This document shows, one piece after another, positions 28,907 through 38,053 of a DNA stretch of 64,000 nt (positions are counted from its first letter, which is position 1; each line of letters opens with the position of its first letter). The DNA comes from Alphaproteobacteria bacterium. GTDB taxonomy: Bacteria > Pseudomonadota > Alphaproteobacteria > Sphingomonadales > Emcibacteraceae. Below the pieces are notes generated by a model that had not been told where the DNA came from, ran no database searches, and saw only the letters and a list, made by a program, of their open reading frames with translations. A program made the position numbers and the translations under genes. The stretch spans positions 1-64,000 of the forward strand of contig JAUIDN010000008.1 in assembly GCA_030428615.1 (NCBI GenBank), in the 5' to 3' direction.

Positions 28907-29884
28907 ATGGCAGTTAATTCGACATTGGATCGTATTTTTGTATTGGAACTTGTGCGTGTCACAGAAGCTGCGGCGATTGCTGCTGCGAAACTTGTTGGAA
29001 TGGGCGACGAAAAAGCGGCTGACGCCGCAGCGGTCGATTCTATGCGAAATGAACTGAATGAACTTAAAATAAAAGGTCGAATTGTCATTGGCGAAGGGGA
29101 GCGCGATGAAGCCCCAATGCTTTATATTGGGGAAGAAGTCGGAACTGGTGAAGGCCCTGAAATCGATATCGCTCTTGATCCGCTCGAAGGGACAACAATC
29201 GCCGCTAAAGCAATGCAGAATTCACTTGCGGTGGTCGCTCTCGCTGAAAAAGGTAATCTTTTAAACGCACCGGACGTTTATATGGATAAAATTGCTGTGG
29301 GATCAGGTCTTCCCAAAGGGATTGTCGATCTTGATGTTTCAGTTGAAGATAACATAAAAGCGGTCGCAGACGCCAAAGACCGTATGGTGAGTGATATGCT
29401 TGTTTGTGTTCTCGATCGACCACGGCATGTGGAACTTATTGAACGTATTCGCGCAACCGGTGCGCGGGTAAAACTCATTGGTGACGGTGATGTTGCCGGT
29501 GTTATTGACACCACCGACCCGGACACTTCAGTTGATCTTTATATGGGTTCCGGTGGGGCTCCGGAAGGTGTTCTGGCCGCGGCGGCGCTCAGATGTATTG
29601 GTGGCCAGATTCAGGGTCGTCTGACATTCAGGAATGAAGCAGAACGTGACCGCGCCCGTAAATGGGGCATTGAGGATCTTGACCGCAAATATTCAACCGA
29701 AGAAATGGCGGCAGGTGATGTCATATTTGCTGCAACCGGTGTAACGGACGGCACCCTTCTTCGTGGTGTACACACAACACCGGATGGCAAAGCTTATACA
29801 ACAGATACCGTCGTGATGCGGTCGGCATCCAAAACTGTGCGTAACATTAAAACGGTTCATGACCGCGAAATCAAACTTTCCTGA
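28907..29884 (+). CDS. glpX: Fructose-1,6-bisphosphatase class II
   Basis: This 325-residue enzyme dephosphorylates fructose-1,6-bisphosphate in gluconeogenesis. The GlpX landmarks are GRIVIGEGERDEAPMLYIGEEVG, then the metal-binding DPLEGTTIAAKAM and GSGGAPEGVLAAAAL. An AGGA ribosome-binding site lies before the ATG. It follows hom after about 50 bp and precedes recJ after 8 bp, the usual order in this class. Confidence 0.96.
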   Translation: MAVNSTLDRIFVLELVRVTEAAAIAAAKLVGMGDEKAADAAAVDSMRNELNELKIKGRIVIGEGERDEAPMLYIGEEVGTGEGPEIDIALDPLEGTTIAAKAMQNSLAVVALAEKGNLLNAPDVYMDKIAVGSGLPKGIVDLDVSVEDNIKAVADAKDRMVSDMLVCVLDRPRHVELIERIRATGARVKLIGDGDVAGVIDTTDPDTSVDLYMGSGGAPEGVLAAAALRCIGGQIQGRLTFRNEAERDRARKWGIEDLDRKYSTEEMAAGDVIFAATGVTDGTLLRGVHTTPDGKAYTTDTVVMRSASKTVRNIKTVHDREIKLS

Positions 29885-29892
29885 AGGCGTAA

Positions 29893-31701
29893 ATGACAAT
29901 AGATAAAAATTCCATAGCTGAGAATGATTTGATCTTGGCTGTGGAACAATCAGTCACGGGGCGGGCATGGGTCGCGCGACCGACGGAGCACCGCGTCATA
30001 CAGGCCATATCGCAAAATCATGATTTGCCGGAAATTGTTGCCCGTGTTGTCGCGGGGCGCGGAGTTTCCATTGAAGACGCGCCGGTTTTCCTGAATCCGA
30101 CCCTGAAAGAAACACTTCCCGATCCATCAATTTTCAAAGATATGGATAAAGCCTGTGCCCGTATCGCCGATGCGATTGAAGCCGATGAAAAAGTGGCTGT
30201 GTTTGGTGATTATGATGTGGATGGTGCGACGTCCGCAGCGATATTTAAGCGGTTTTTTAACGCCATTTCACGCAAAATATCTGTTTATATTCCCGACCGG
30301 ATGACAGAAGGGTACGGCCCCAACAGAAAAGCCCTGCTTGAGCTGAAGGCCGCTGGTCATAAGTTGGTAATCACAGTGGATTGTGGCATCGTATCATTTG
30401 ACGCCATAAGCGCGGGAACGCAAGCCGGTCTTGATATTATTGTCCTTGATCATCATCAGGCGGAAGTCACTTTACCTGACGCCGTTGCGGTCGTTAATCC
30501 CAATCGTTTGGATGAAGACCCCGGATATGGCCAACTTGCAGCCGTAGGGGTTAGTTTCATCACCATCGTCGGCATAAATCGGGAACTGAGGAACCGGGGA
30601 TGGTATCAGAAAAACAATATCAGTGAACCAAACATCATTGAATGGTTGGATTTGGTTGCTTTGGGGACTATTTGCGATGTAGTGCCGTTGGTTGGTGTAA
30701 ACCGCGCTCTGGTGTCGCAGGGTCTGAAAATTATGGCGGAACGACGGAATGCGGGACTTCAGGCATTAAGTGATGTAGCGGGGATCTCGGAAGCGCCGGG
30801 TACATATCATGCGGGGTTCCTACTCGGGCCGCGGGTCAACGCCGGTGGCCGCGTCGGCAGATCGGAAGCCGGCGCCATTTTACTGAGCACCGATGATGCA
30901 GAAGAAGCATTGGCCATTTCATCAGAACTGAATACCTATAATGCGGAAAGGCAAGCTATTGAAGCAATGGTGCTTGAAGACGCGATGAGCCAGGTGCAGG
31001 GCAGGATAGGTGTTGGTGGAATTGTGCCCCCTGTTATTATAGCGTCGAATGTCGGGTGGCACCCCGGCGTGATCGGGATCGTTGCCGGCCGGCTGAAAGA
31101 ACATTTTAACCGCCCAACCATTGTCATTGCGATTGATGAAAGCGGCGATGCCAAAGGTTCCGGTCGCTCTATCATGGGCGTTGATCTGGGTTCCGCTATC
31201 ACAGCAGCACGACAGGCCGAACTATTGACCGCCGGCGGCGGCCATGCCATGGCGGCAGGCCTCAGCATGAGGGCGGAAAAAATACAGGACCTGTATGAAT
31301 TTTTGGAAACACGGCTTCGCCTGAAAGTTGAAGACGCCATGACGTCACTTTCTCTGAAGCTGGATGGTGCCCTTAGCCTGTCGGCAATAAAGCCGTCATT
31401 GGTTGAAACACTCGACAGAATTGGCCCTTATGGACAGGGCAATGCGCCACCACGATTTGCGTTTGCGGATGTGCATTTATCTTATGTGGATGTTGTTGGT
31501 AAAGACCATGTGAAATGCAGCCTGAAAGGGCCTGACGGAAGCGTGGTCAAGGCGATGGCATTTCGCGCTGCGGATAAGCCACTTGGCCGGTTGCTGTTAG
31601 AATCTCGTGGTAAAAATATCAAAATAGCAGGCACGATCCGTAACAACCACTGGAATGGTCGTACCGGCGCTGAGATTTTCATCGAAGATGCTGCAGAATA
31701 A
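29893..31701 (+). CDS. recJ: Single-stranded-DNA-specific exonuclease RecJ
   Basis: This 602-residue DHH-family 5'-3' exonuclease acts in recombination and mismatch repair. The order of motifs is VAVFGDYDVDGATSAAIFKRF, LVITVDCGI, and the DHH motif in IIVLDHHQAEV. The DHHA1 domain has GGGHAMAAGLSMR near residue 450, followed by an OB-fold C-terminal domain. AAGG lies before the ATG. It is the last gene of its operon; tRNA-Glu follows after about 100 bp. Confidence 0.97.
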   Translation: MTIDKNSIAENDLILAVEQSVTGRAWVARPTEHRVIQAISQNHDLPEIVARVVAGRGVSIEDAPVFLNPTLKETLPDPSIFKDMDKACARIADAIEADEKVAVFGDYDVDGATSAAIFKRFFNAISRKISVYIPDRMTEGYGPNRKALLELKAAGHKLVITVDCGIVSFDAISAGTQAGLDIIVLDHHQAEVTLPDAVAVVNPNRLDEDPGYGQLAAVGVSFITIVGINRELRNRGWYQKNNISEPNIIEWLDLVALGTICDVVPLVGVNRALVSQGLKIMAERRNAGLQALSDVAGISEAPGTYHAGFLLGPRVNAGGRVGRSEAGAILLSTDDAEEALAISSELNTYNAERQAIEAMVLEDAMSQVQGRIGVGGIVPPVIIASNVGWHPGVIGIVAGRLKEHFNRPTIVIAIDESGDAKGSGRSIMGVDLGSAITAARQAELLTAGGGHAMAAGLSMRAEKIQDLYEFLETRLRLKVEDAMTSLSLKLDGALSLSAIKPSLVETLDRIGPYGQGNAPPRFAFADVHLSYVDVVGKDHVKCSLKGPDGSVVKAMAFRAADKPLGRLLLESRGKNIKIAGTIRNNHWNGRTGAEIFIEDAAE

Positions 31702-31799
31702 GGACAAATTCAGCCGTTTTGTAAAAAAGTAATAGTTATTATAAAAAAAATATTGACCCGTGCCCTGCGAAGGGTTAGAAACCATCCACCGACTTGGAC

Positions 31800-31874
31800 G
31801 GCCCCTTCGTCTAGCGGTTAGGACGCGGCCCTTTCACGGCTGAAACACGGGTTCGATTCCCGTAGGGGTCACCA
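31800..31874 (+). tRNA. tRNA-Glu (anticodon TTC)
   Basis: The acceptor stem GGCCCCT pairs with AGGGGTC with one G-U pair. The D arm, the anticodon stem CGGCC/GGCTG with loop CTTTCAC and the T arm GGGTTCGATTCCC all fit. The anticodon TTC is at 31833-31835. The discriminator base at 31871 is followed by an encoded CCA (31872-31874). Confidence 0.97.
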
Positions 31875-32028
31875 CTTCTTCCTTCGAAATTTTTGTGGCG
31901 GGCTTGTTCGTATAATCGTCTTTCCCCAATTTTATTTATTTGTTTTACCATGATTTGCAAAGTGGGAATTCATCAGATAGAGTTACGATCTAACTGATTA
32001 GTTGCCGATCAATGAGCGGGAGTTAGTC

Positions 32029-32052
32029 ATGATCAAATATAAAACCAACTGA
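32029..32052 (+). CDS. Possible 7-residue mini-ORF (leader)
   Basis: An ATG at 32029 is preceded by GGGAG (32018-32022) at ideal spacing and encodes MIKYKTN before TGA. It is too short for any homology call. It is listed because it is the first of three tandem ribosome-binding-site/ATG units before the oxygenase. It may be a leader peptide or chance. Confidence 0.2.
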   Translation: MIKYKTN

Positions 32053-32072
32053 CGAAACAGACGGAGTGCCGT

Positions 32073-32147
32073 ATGGCTCAACAATGCAAGAGAGCGAAAA
32101 ACCGTTTCATTACCTCAAATATAATAAAAACTGAGAAAGGGAGGTGA
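32073..32147 (+). CDS. Possible 24-residue basic mini-ORF upstream of the oxygenase
   Basis: This frame starts MAQQCKRAKNRF and ends in KTEKGR. It has GGAG about five bases upstream of its ATG and a TGA two bases before the oxygenase ATG. Its last codons (GGG AGG TGA) form the strong ribosome-binding site of the oxygenase, so translation of one would affect the other. The peptide has nine Lys/Arg residues and one Cys. It could be a translational-coupling leader or, more speculatively, a substrate of the oxygenase. Confidence 0.3.
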   Translation: MAQQCKRAKNRFITSNIIKTEKGR

Positions 32148-32149
32148 AA

Positions 32150-32686
32150 ATGGATGCCGTAACACTGAAAATTTTTCCAACTGCCATTCATATAGTTAAA
32201 ACCAGTGGATGGGATAAATATAAGCATCATCTTTTCGACTTTATGAAGGAAGTGAAAGATCCGGCATATCGCCCGAGAGAGGATTTTTATACAGACTATG
32301 GACAGGATCAACCTTGGCGTAAGGTTATTTGGGAAGAATTTATAGAGCCGCAAATAAGACCGTTACTTGATCATACTCATACCAAGCTCCAGGATATATG
32401 GGCGCAACAATACATAGATCAGGCCGGTTTTACAGCGCATCGGCATCAGGCTATGGGCTATAGCTGTGTTTTTTATGCTGAGTTTGACCCAGAAGTCCAT
32501 TGGGCTACAACACTGTTTCGACCATTTTTCGATCCGAATGATATACGCAATGTTAATGATGTTTTTACACCAAAGGTCACGCAGGGTGATATTATTGTAT
32601 TTCCATCGTGGATGATGCATCAGGCTACGCCAAGTGATACCCAGGTGCCGCGAACAATCATTGCTTTCAATCTGGAACCAAAATAA
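32150..32686 (+). CDS. Putative 2OG-Fe(II) oxygenase family protein
   Basis: This 178-residue protein has an FTAHRHQAMGYSCVFYAEF segment and a distal FPSWMMHQATPSDTQVPRTIIAFNLEPK. Their placement matches the iron-binding His and the His/Arg end of compact 2-oxoglutarate oxygenases of the 2OG-FeII_Oxy_5 type, found in phages and marine bacteria. The expected second acidic ligand is not obvious (HRHQ rather than HxD), so activity is uncertain. A near-perfect ribosome-binding site (AAGGGAGGTGA) precedes the ATG at 32150. It sits alone between tRNA-Glu and an aldolase-like gene, which suggests an acquired gene. Confidence 0.6.
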   Translation: MDAVTLKIFPTAIHIVKTSGWDKYKHHLFDFMKEVKDPAYRPREDFYTDYGQDQPWRKVIWEEFIEPQIRPLLDHTHTKLQDIWAQQYIDQAGFTAHRHQAMGYSCVFYAEFDPEVHWATTLFRPFFDPNDIRNVNDVFTPKVTQGDIIVFPSWMMHQATPSDTQVPRTIIAFNLEPK

Positions 32687-32818
32687 GAGAGTAGCTATAT
32701 TTTCTCAGTGCTCTTTTTAACGGGTTAATTGTGTTGAAGGACCTCATTTTGATATCATCATTAAAACGGGCATGTAAAAAATCATAAACCACCCGAATAA
32801 CACTTCAGGAGAGCAAGG

Positions 32819-33940
32819 ATGATGCAACGCCCGCCGGCCGAAATCGGAATGCTTATTGACGAAATTGACACACCGGCTTTGGTGGTTGATCTGGATATTT
32901 ATGAACGCAATCTGGATAAAATGGCAGAATTAATCGAAAAATCCGGTAAAATGCTCCGCCCCCACGCCAAAATGCACAAGTCGCCGGCCGTCGCCCTTGA
33001 TCAGATAAAACGGGGTGCCGTTGGCATATGTTGCCAGAAAATATCCGAAGCGGAAATCATGGTTGAAGGCGGCATCGAAGATGTTCTTATTACCAATGAG
33101 ATTGTCTCCCGCGGGAAACTTGCCAGAGTTGCGAAGCTCGCGAAGAAAGCGAAGGTCGGGATTTGTGTTGATAATGCCGTTGCCACAACAACGTTAAACG
33201 AAGAATGCGTACGTGAAAATGTCAATATCCGGGTGTTAGTTGAAATTGATGTGGGCGGGCATCGCTGCGGCGTGACAAATCCGGAAGATGCGTTAAATCT
33301 GGCGAAAATTATTACCGCATCAGGCAACCTTTCGTTTGGTGGCTTGCAGGCTTACCACGGATCGGCACAACATATGAGAACCGTGGAGGAACGCTCAAAC
33401 GCGGTGAATGATGCCGCCCGAATTGTCAGGGAAACGGTTGATAGGCTCAAATCATCGGGTATTGATTGTCCCGTCGTAACCGGTGGCGGCACGGGAACAT
33501 TAATGCATGATATCGGCCATGATGAATGGGATGAGCTTCAATGTGGTTCTTACGCATTTATGGATGCGGATTATGCCAAAAACAAATTTGCCAATGATGA
33601 TTTCGGCACCGGGTTTTCCCATAGCTTTTTTGTCCGCACCATGATCATGAGCACATGTCAGCCCGACATGGTGGTGGCAGATGCCGGGCTAAAGGCGATT
33701 GCATCGGATTCTGGTAATCCGACAATTGCGGGGCATGAGCATTTAACCTACAGAATGACATCGGATGAACATGGATGTATTTCCATCAGTGATCAGGATA
33801 ATTTTAAACTGGGGCAGATATTGATGCTGGTTCCCGGCCACTGCGACCCTACCGTTAATTTATATGACTGGATTGTCGGCATCCGCGGGGACAAAGTTGA
33901 AACGCTTTGGCCCGTGGCGGCGCGCGGCGCGATTGCCTGA
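32819..33940 (+). CDS. DSD1-family PLP enzyme (D-threonine / 3-hydroxy-D-aspartate aldolase-like)
   Basis: This 373-residue protein has the alanine-racemase-type N-terminal barrel with the PLP Lys in LRPHAKMHKSP. The landmarks QAYHGSAQHM, VTGGGTGT, ELQCGSYAFMDADY and the metal-binding VPGHCDPT follow. This set is that of D-threonine aldolase and 3-hydroxy-D-aspartate aldolase (BhcC), which split beta-hydroxy amino acids to glycine and an aldehyde or glyoxylate. No other beta-hydroxyaspartate-cycle genes adjoin, so the substrate is open. AGGAG lies seven bases before the first of two ATGs. Confidence 0.87.
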   Translation: MMQRPPAEIGMLIDEIDTPALVVDLDIYERNLDKMAELIEKSGKMLRPHAKMHKSPAVALDQIKRGAVGICCQKISEAEIMVEGGIEDVLITNEIVSRGKLARVAKLAKKAKVGICVDNAVATTTLNEECVRENVNIRVLVEIDVGGHRCGVTNPEDALNLAKIITASGNLSFGGLQAYHGSAQHMRTVEERSNAVNDAARIVRETVDRLKSSGIDCPVVTGGGTGTLMHDIGHDEWDELQCGSYAFMDADYAKNKFANDDFGTGFSHSFFVRTMIMSTCQPDMVVADAGLKAIASDSGNPTIAGHEHLTYRMTSDEHGCISISDQDNFKLGQILMLVPGHCDPTVNLYDWIVGIRGDKVETLWPVAARGAIA

Positions 33941-34080
33941 TCCGGATTGTGCTGGGCGAACCATTATTATAAAAGATTTCTGGAGGGATAAGCCTTTTCG
34001 GTTTCATCTAAATGTCACATATGATATGAAGCGATTCATTAAATTGTGTAACGCTTCAATACCGAATGTGAGTGTGCTCT

Positions 34081-34515
34081 ATGCCAAAAGAAGTTATTGC
34101 GATTGCCAGCGACCACGGCGGTTTCGAATTTAAAGAAATCCTTAAAAATGAACTTGAAACTTTGGGCTTTGATGTCAACGATCTGGGTTGTCATGATGAA
34201 AGTTCTGTTGATTATCCGGATTATGCAGACGCTCTTGCCGATGTCATGAGGGACGGGGTTATCAAACGGGGCGTTCTTGTTTGCGGTTCCGGCATTGGTA
34301 TAAGCATCGCAGCTAATCGCCACGCGCATATTCGTGCGGCGCTTGTTCATGACGGGCTTACCGCGCGTCTTTCCCGCGAACATAATGATGCCAACGTGCT
34401 TGTCCTTGGTGGTCGCACAACAGGTGTTGAAGTCGCAAAAGATTGCTTGAAAATATTTTTAAACACGGGTTTTGAGGGTGGCCGCCATCAAAACCGCATC
34501 AATAAAATGTCATAA
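34081..34515 (+). CDS. rpiB: Ribose-5-phosphate isomerase B
   Basis: This 144-residue LacA/RpiB-fold protein interconverts ribose-5-phosphate and ribulose-5-phosphate. It begins MPKEVIAIASDHGGFEFKE, and the catalytic loop VCGSGIGISIAANRHAHIRAAL follows. The start at 34081 is three codons inside the longest frame and matches the family. glyA follows after 32 bp, a pairing common in alphaproteobacteria. Confidence 0.94.
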   Translation: MPKEVIAIASDHGGFEFKEILKNELETLGFDVNDLGCHDESSVDYPDYADALADVMRDGVIKRGVLVCGSGIGISIAANRHAHIRAALVHDGLTARLSREHNDANVLVLGGRTTGVEVAKDCLKIFLNTGFEGGRHQNRINKMS

Positions 34516-34547
34516 TTTATAATTAATTTTTTAAAGGCTTATCAAAT

Positions 34548-35825
34548 ATGTCATCAAATCTTGAAACTTTTTTTAATGCACCCCTGAAGGAAACAGATCC
34601 GGAACTGCTCGAAAGTATTGATCTGGAGCTGGGCCGTCAGCAAAAGCATATTGAACTTATAGCGTCGGAAAATATTGTAAGCCGCGCCGTGATGGAAGCG
34701 CAGGGCTCTATCATGACAAATAAATATGCGGAAGGGTATCCGGGGCGTCGTTATTACGGCGGCTGTGGATATGTTGATATCGCCGAAACCCTTGCGATTG
34801 AGCGGGCAAAAAAGTTGTTCAATTGCGAATTTGCCAACGTGCAGCCACATTCAGGGGCGCAGGCCAATGGTGCCGTCATGCTCGCTCTTGCCAAACCCGG
34901 TGATACAATCCTTGGTATGTCGCTTGATGCGGGAGGGCATTTAACACACGGTGCGCCGCCAGCCCAGTCCGGAAAATGGTTTAATGCGGTTCAATATGGT
35001 GTGCGCCGTGACGATCATTTGATGGATTTTGAGCAAATCGAAAGCCTTGCGAAGGAACATAAACCAAAGGTCATCATCGCTGGTGGTTCCGCATATCCAC
35101 GCGAAATTGACTTTAAACACATGCGGGAAATTGCTGACAGTGTTGGTGCCTACCTGCTTGTGGATATGGCCCATTTTGCAGGGCTCGTCGCAGGCGGGGA
35201 ACATCCAAGCCCGCTTGAACATGCCCATGTGGTGACAACAACAACACATAAAACACTTCGTGGCCCGCGCGGCGGCATGATCCTGACAAATGATCTTGAT
35301 CTGGGTAAAAAATTCAACAGCGCGGTATTTCCCGGATTGCAGGGCGGCCCGCTTATGCATGTGATTGCGGCAAAGGCCGTCGCGTTCGGCGAAGCACTTA
35401 AGCCCGAATTCAGGGATTACGCCAGACAGGTTAAGGCTAATGCACGGGCACTGGCAGCAAAGTTAAAGAACGGCGGCTGTGATATTGTCTCCGGCGGCAC
35501 GGATACACATTTGTTGCTTGTGGACCTTCGGCCAAAAAGCCTTACGGGTAAGGCGGCGGATGCATCACTTGGGCGCGCAAATATGACCTGTAATAAAAAC
35601 GGTGTGCCGTTTGATCCTGAAAAGCCGATGGTCACGTCTGGTATCCGTTTGGGTACACCAGCGGGGACAACGCGCGGTTTTGGGATCGCGGAATTTGAAC
35701 AGGTTGGCGATTATATTCTTGAAATACTTGACGGACTTAAAGATAATCCCGAAGATAACAGTGCGGTGGAGGCAAGGGTGCGTGAAAAAGTAATTGCCCT
35801 TTGTGATAAATTCCCGATTTACTAA
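34548..35825 (+). CDS. glyA: Serine hydroxymethyltransferase
   Basis: This 425-residue PLP enzyme interconverts serine and glycine and loads one-carbon units on tetrahydrofolate. The PLP Lys lies in [20 protein letters not shown], with [13 protein letters not shown] and [12 protein letters not shown] at the N terminus. Length and motifs are standard. It lies in the rpiB-glyA-nrdR-ribD series. Confidence 0.97.
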   Translation: MSSNLETFFNAPLKETDPELLESIDLELGRQQKHIELIASENIVSRAVMEAQGSIMTNKYAEGYPGRRYYGGCGYVDIAETLAIERAKKLFNCEFANVQPHSGAQANGAVMLALAKPGDTILGMSLDAGGHLTHGAPPAQSGKWFNAVQYGVRRDDHLMDFEQIESLAKEHKPKVIIAGGSAYPREIDFKHMREIADSVGAYLLVDMAHFAGLVAGGEHPSPLEHAHVVTTTTHKTLRGPRGGMILTNDLDLGKKFNSAVFPGLQGGPLMHVIAAKAVAFGEALKPEFRDYARQVKANARALAAKLKNGGCDIVSGGTDTHLLLVDLRPKSLTGKAADASLGRANMTCNKNGVPFDPEKPMVTSGIRLGTPAGTTRGFGIAEFEQVGDYILEILDGLKDNPEDNSAVEARVREKVIALCDKFPIY

Positions 35826-35845
35826 TGTTAAAAAGGACGTAAATG

Positions 35846-36307
35846 ATGCGGTGCCCATTTTGCGGAAATGAAGATACCCAGGTAAAGGACAGCCGTCCGA
35901 CTGAGGACAATTCTGCAATTCGGCGCCGTCGGTCCTGTAGTGGTTGTGGCGGACGCTTTACAACATTCGAACGTGTGCAGCTCCGCGAACTTACCGTGCT
36001 TAAAACTTCAGGTAAAAAAGTACCGTTTGAACGTGAAAAGCTGGAACGTTCAGTGCAAATGGCGATCCGCAAACGCCCGGTAGAGGAAGAACAGGTCGAA
36101 CGAATGGTCAGCGGTATTGTCCGTCAGCTCGAAAGTATGGGTGAAAGTGAAATTCCCTCGGAAACGATTGGTAAGCTGATCATGGAAGGGCTTGAGCAGC
36201 TTGATACTGTGGCTTATGTGCGCTTTGCATCGGTGTATAAAAACTTCCGTGAAGCAAGTGATTTTGAACATTTCGTCAGCGAGATTGCTGATCATGACGA
36301 AAGCTGA
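35846..36307 (+). CDS. nrdR: Transcriptional repressor NrdR
   Basis: This 153-residue repressor controls ribonucleotide reductase genes. A four-Cys zinc ribbon (MRCPFCG and [15 protein letters not shown]) is followed by an ATP-cone domain from about residue 48 ([16 protein letters not shown]) that senses ATP/dATP. Two adjacent ATGs exist; the second gives the standard MRCPFCG start with AGGA eight bases before it. Its end overlaps ribD by 14 bp. Confidence 0.96.
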   Translation: MRCPFCGNEDTQVKDSRPTEDNSAIRRRRSCSGCGGRFTTFERVQLRELTVLKTSGKKVPFEREKLERSVQMAIRKRPVEEEQVERMVSGIVRQLESMGESEIPSETIGKLIMEGLEQLDTVAYVRFASVYKNFREASDFEHFVSEIADHDES

Positions 36308-37412
36308 CCACACATTCTCAGAAGAAGATCATGCCTACATGAAGATGGCACTTAATCTTGCCAGGCGTGGGCTTGGAACGGTTGCGCCCAATCCGGCCGT
36401 CGGCTGTGTGATCGTTAAAGACGGTCATGTCATTGGTCGCGGCTGGACCGGTAAGGGCGGTCGGCCACATGCGGAAACCATCGCCCTTAAACGGGCAATC
36501 AATGCTGCGGGATCAACCGCTTATGTAACACTGGAACCCTGCGCGCATCACGGCGAGACGCCACCATGCGCAGAGGCACTTGTGGTGGCAGGCGTAAAAA
36601 AAGTAATCATTGCGACGGTTGATCCCGACCCGCGCGTCAAAGGCGGCGGAATAAAAATACTGAAGGAAGCGGGTGTCGAAGTGGACTTGGGCCTTATGAA
36701 GGTGGAGGCGGAAACGATCAATCAGGGCTTTTTTCAGCGCGTAACAGAAAATCGACCCTTGGTTACAGTAAAAATTGCCAGTTCTCAGGACGGAAAAATC
36801 GCAAAAAATAAAGGCGAGCAGACATGGATCACCGGCCCTGAAGCCAGAAGGCGCGGGCATCTATACAGGGCTAATCATGATGCCATAATGGTTGGCATCG
36901 GCACAGCCCTTATTGATGACCCAATGCTCGATTGTCGTATTGCGGGGCTTCATGACCGGTCGCCGATACGTATAGTAATTGATACGAATTTAAGGATAAA
37001 TGCGGGTAGCAAACTGTGTGAAACTGCGAATGATATTCCGCTATGGATCATGACGGCAAGCGAAGATAAAAAGAAAAAGCAGCGGCTAAAGGAAAAAGGC
37101 GTAAAAATATTTCAGATCAATGTCAACGAATTTGATCAGCTTGACCTGGGTAAGGTGATGAACACGATCGCGGATCAGGGAATTACACGCCTTCTTTGCG
37201 AAGGTGGTGCCCAACTTAATGCTTCCCTGATCAGGGCAAGTCTGGTAGACCGTCTCGTGTGGTTTAAATCCGCTGATTCTATTGGTGAAAACGGTGTCAG
37301 TGCGCTATATGATATAGCCATAAATGATTTGGATCATTATTTAAAACTGACCCTGATGGACGAAGGTAAAACGGGCGATGACCAGTGGCAGGAATTTAAG
37401 GTATTACGCTAG
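36294..37412 (+). CDS. ribD: Bifunctional riboflavin deaminase/reductase RibD
   Basis: This 372-residue enzyme carries out steps two and three of riboflavin synthesis. The N-terminal deaminase has the zinc site PHAETIAL and [12 protein letters not shown]. The C-terminal reductase begins around [16 protein letters not shown] and includes [13 protein letters not shown]. The frame runs back to 36192, but that extension is out-of-frame nrdR sequence; [12 protein letters not shown] at 36294 is the likely start. Confidence 0.95.
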   Translation: MTKADHTFSEEDHAYMKMALNLARRGLGTVAPNPAVGCVIVKDGHVIGRGWTGKGGRPHAETIALKRAINAAGSTAYVTLEPCAHHGETPPCAEALVVAGVKKVIIATVDPDPRVKGGGIKILKEAGVEVDLGLMKVEAETINQGFFQRVTENRPLVTVKIASSQDGKIAKNKGEQTWITGPEARRRGHLYRANHDAIMVGIGTALIDDPMLDCRIAGLHDRSPIRIVIDTNLRINAGSKLCETANDIPLWIMTASEDKKKKQRLKEKGVKIFQINVNEFDQLDLGKVMNTIADQGITRLLCEGGAQLNASLIRASLVDRLVWFKSADSIGENGVSALYDIAINDLDHYLKLTLMDEGKTGDDQWQEFKVLR

Positions 37413-37419
37413 GTAAAGA

Positions 37420-38016
37420 ATGTTTACAGGAATTGTAACGGATATAGGCGAGGTAAGATCGCTCAAAAAAAACGGTGACACGCGTATTGCTGTCACCACA
37501 GCCTATGATACGTCAACAATTGAATTTGGTGCGTCAATTTCATGCTCCGGTGTTTGCCTTACAGTCGTTGATAAGGGGGAAGACTGGTTCAGCGTTGATG
37601 TTTCGGCGGAAACGCTGTCCTGTACTACGCTGGGTGACTGGAAAGAAGGAAGCAAAGTCAATCTGGAACGGGCGCTCAAGGTCGGTGAAGAACTTGGCGG
37701 TCACTTGGTCACCGGACATGTTGATGCCGTAGGCGATGTGGTCTCAGTGGAACCGGAAGGTGACAGTAAAAAAATTACTTTTTCAATCCCGGCCAATTTG
37801 AAAGCGTTTATTGCGGCGAAAGGCTCCGTTACTATTAATGGTGCCTCGTTGACCGTTAATGATGTCGTTGATGAAAAAAGCAGGACGCTTTTTGGCATCA
37901 ATATAATTCCACACACACAGGAAAAAACAACATTCGGCGATCTCAAAAGTGGTGATCAGGTGAATATCGAAGTTGATATCCTTGCCCGCTATGTGGCCAG
38001 AATGCGTGATATTTAA
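37420..38016 (+). CDS. ribE: Riboflavin synthase alpha chain
   Basis: This 198-residue enzyme converts two 6,7-dimethyl-8-ribityllumazine molecules into riboflavin. It starts with the diagnostic MFTGIVTDIGEV and has two lumazine-binding repeats (SCSGVCLTVV and VTINGASLTVND). It lies between ribD and ribBX with short gaps, forming the riboflavin operon. Confidence 0.96.
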   Translation: MFTGIVTDIGEVRSLKKNGDTRIAVTTAYDTSTIEFGASISCSGVCLTVVDKGEDWFSVDVSAETLSCTTLGDWKEGSKVNLERALKVGEELGGHLVTGHVDAVGDVVSVEPEGDSKKITFSIPANLKAFIAAKGSVTINGASLTVNDVVDEKSRTLFGINIIPHTQEKTTFGDLKSGDQVNIEVDILARYVARMRDI

Positions 38017-38053
38017 TCAATAAAAGAAAAAGAAGAAAATTTGCGAGATAAAT

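Larger units (their letters stand above)
31875..32149 (+). other. Intergenic region with two mini-ORFs and a palindrome
   Basis: Between tRNA-Glu and the oxygenase gene there is no ordinary gene. AGTTACGATCTAACT (31981-31995) is a short inverted repeat that could be an operator. Two very short frames with good ribosome-binding sites follow and are listed separately. No intrinsic terminator with a T-run was seen after the tRNA. Confidence 0.5.

Noticed and set aside
36192-36293. N-terminal extension of ribD
   Set aside because: It overlaps nrdR in another frame, and the family begins near [12 protein letters not shown].
37390-38053. FMN riboswitch in the riboflavin operon
   Set aside because: Gaps between rib genes are under 40 bp, and the conserved RFN-element core is absent.
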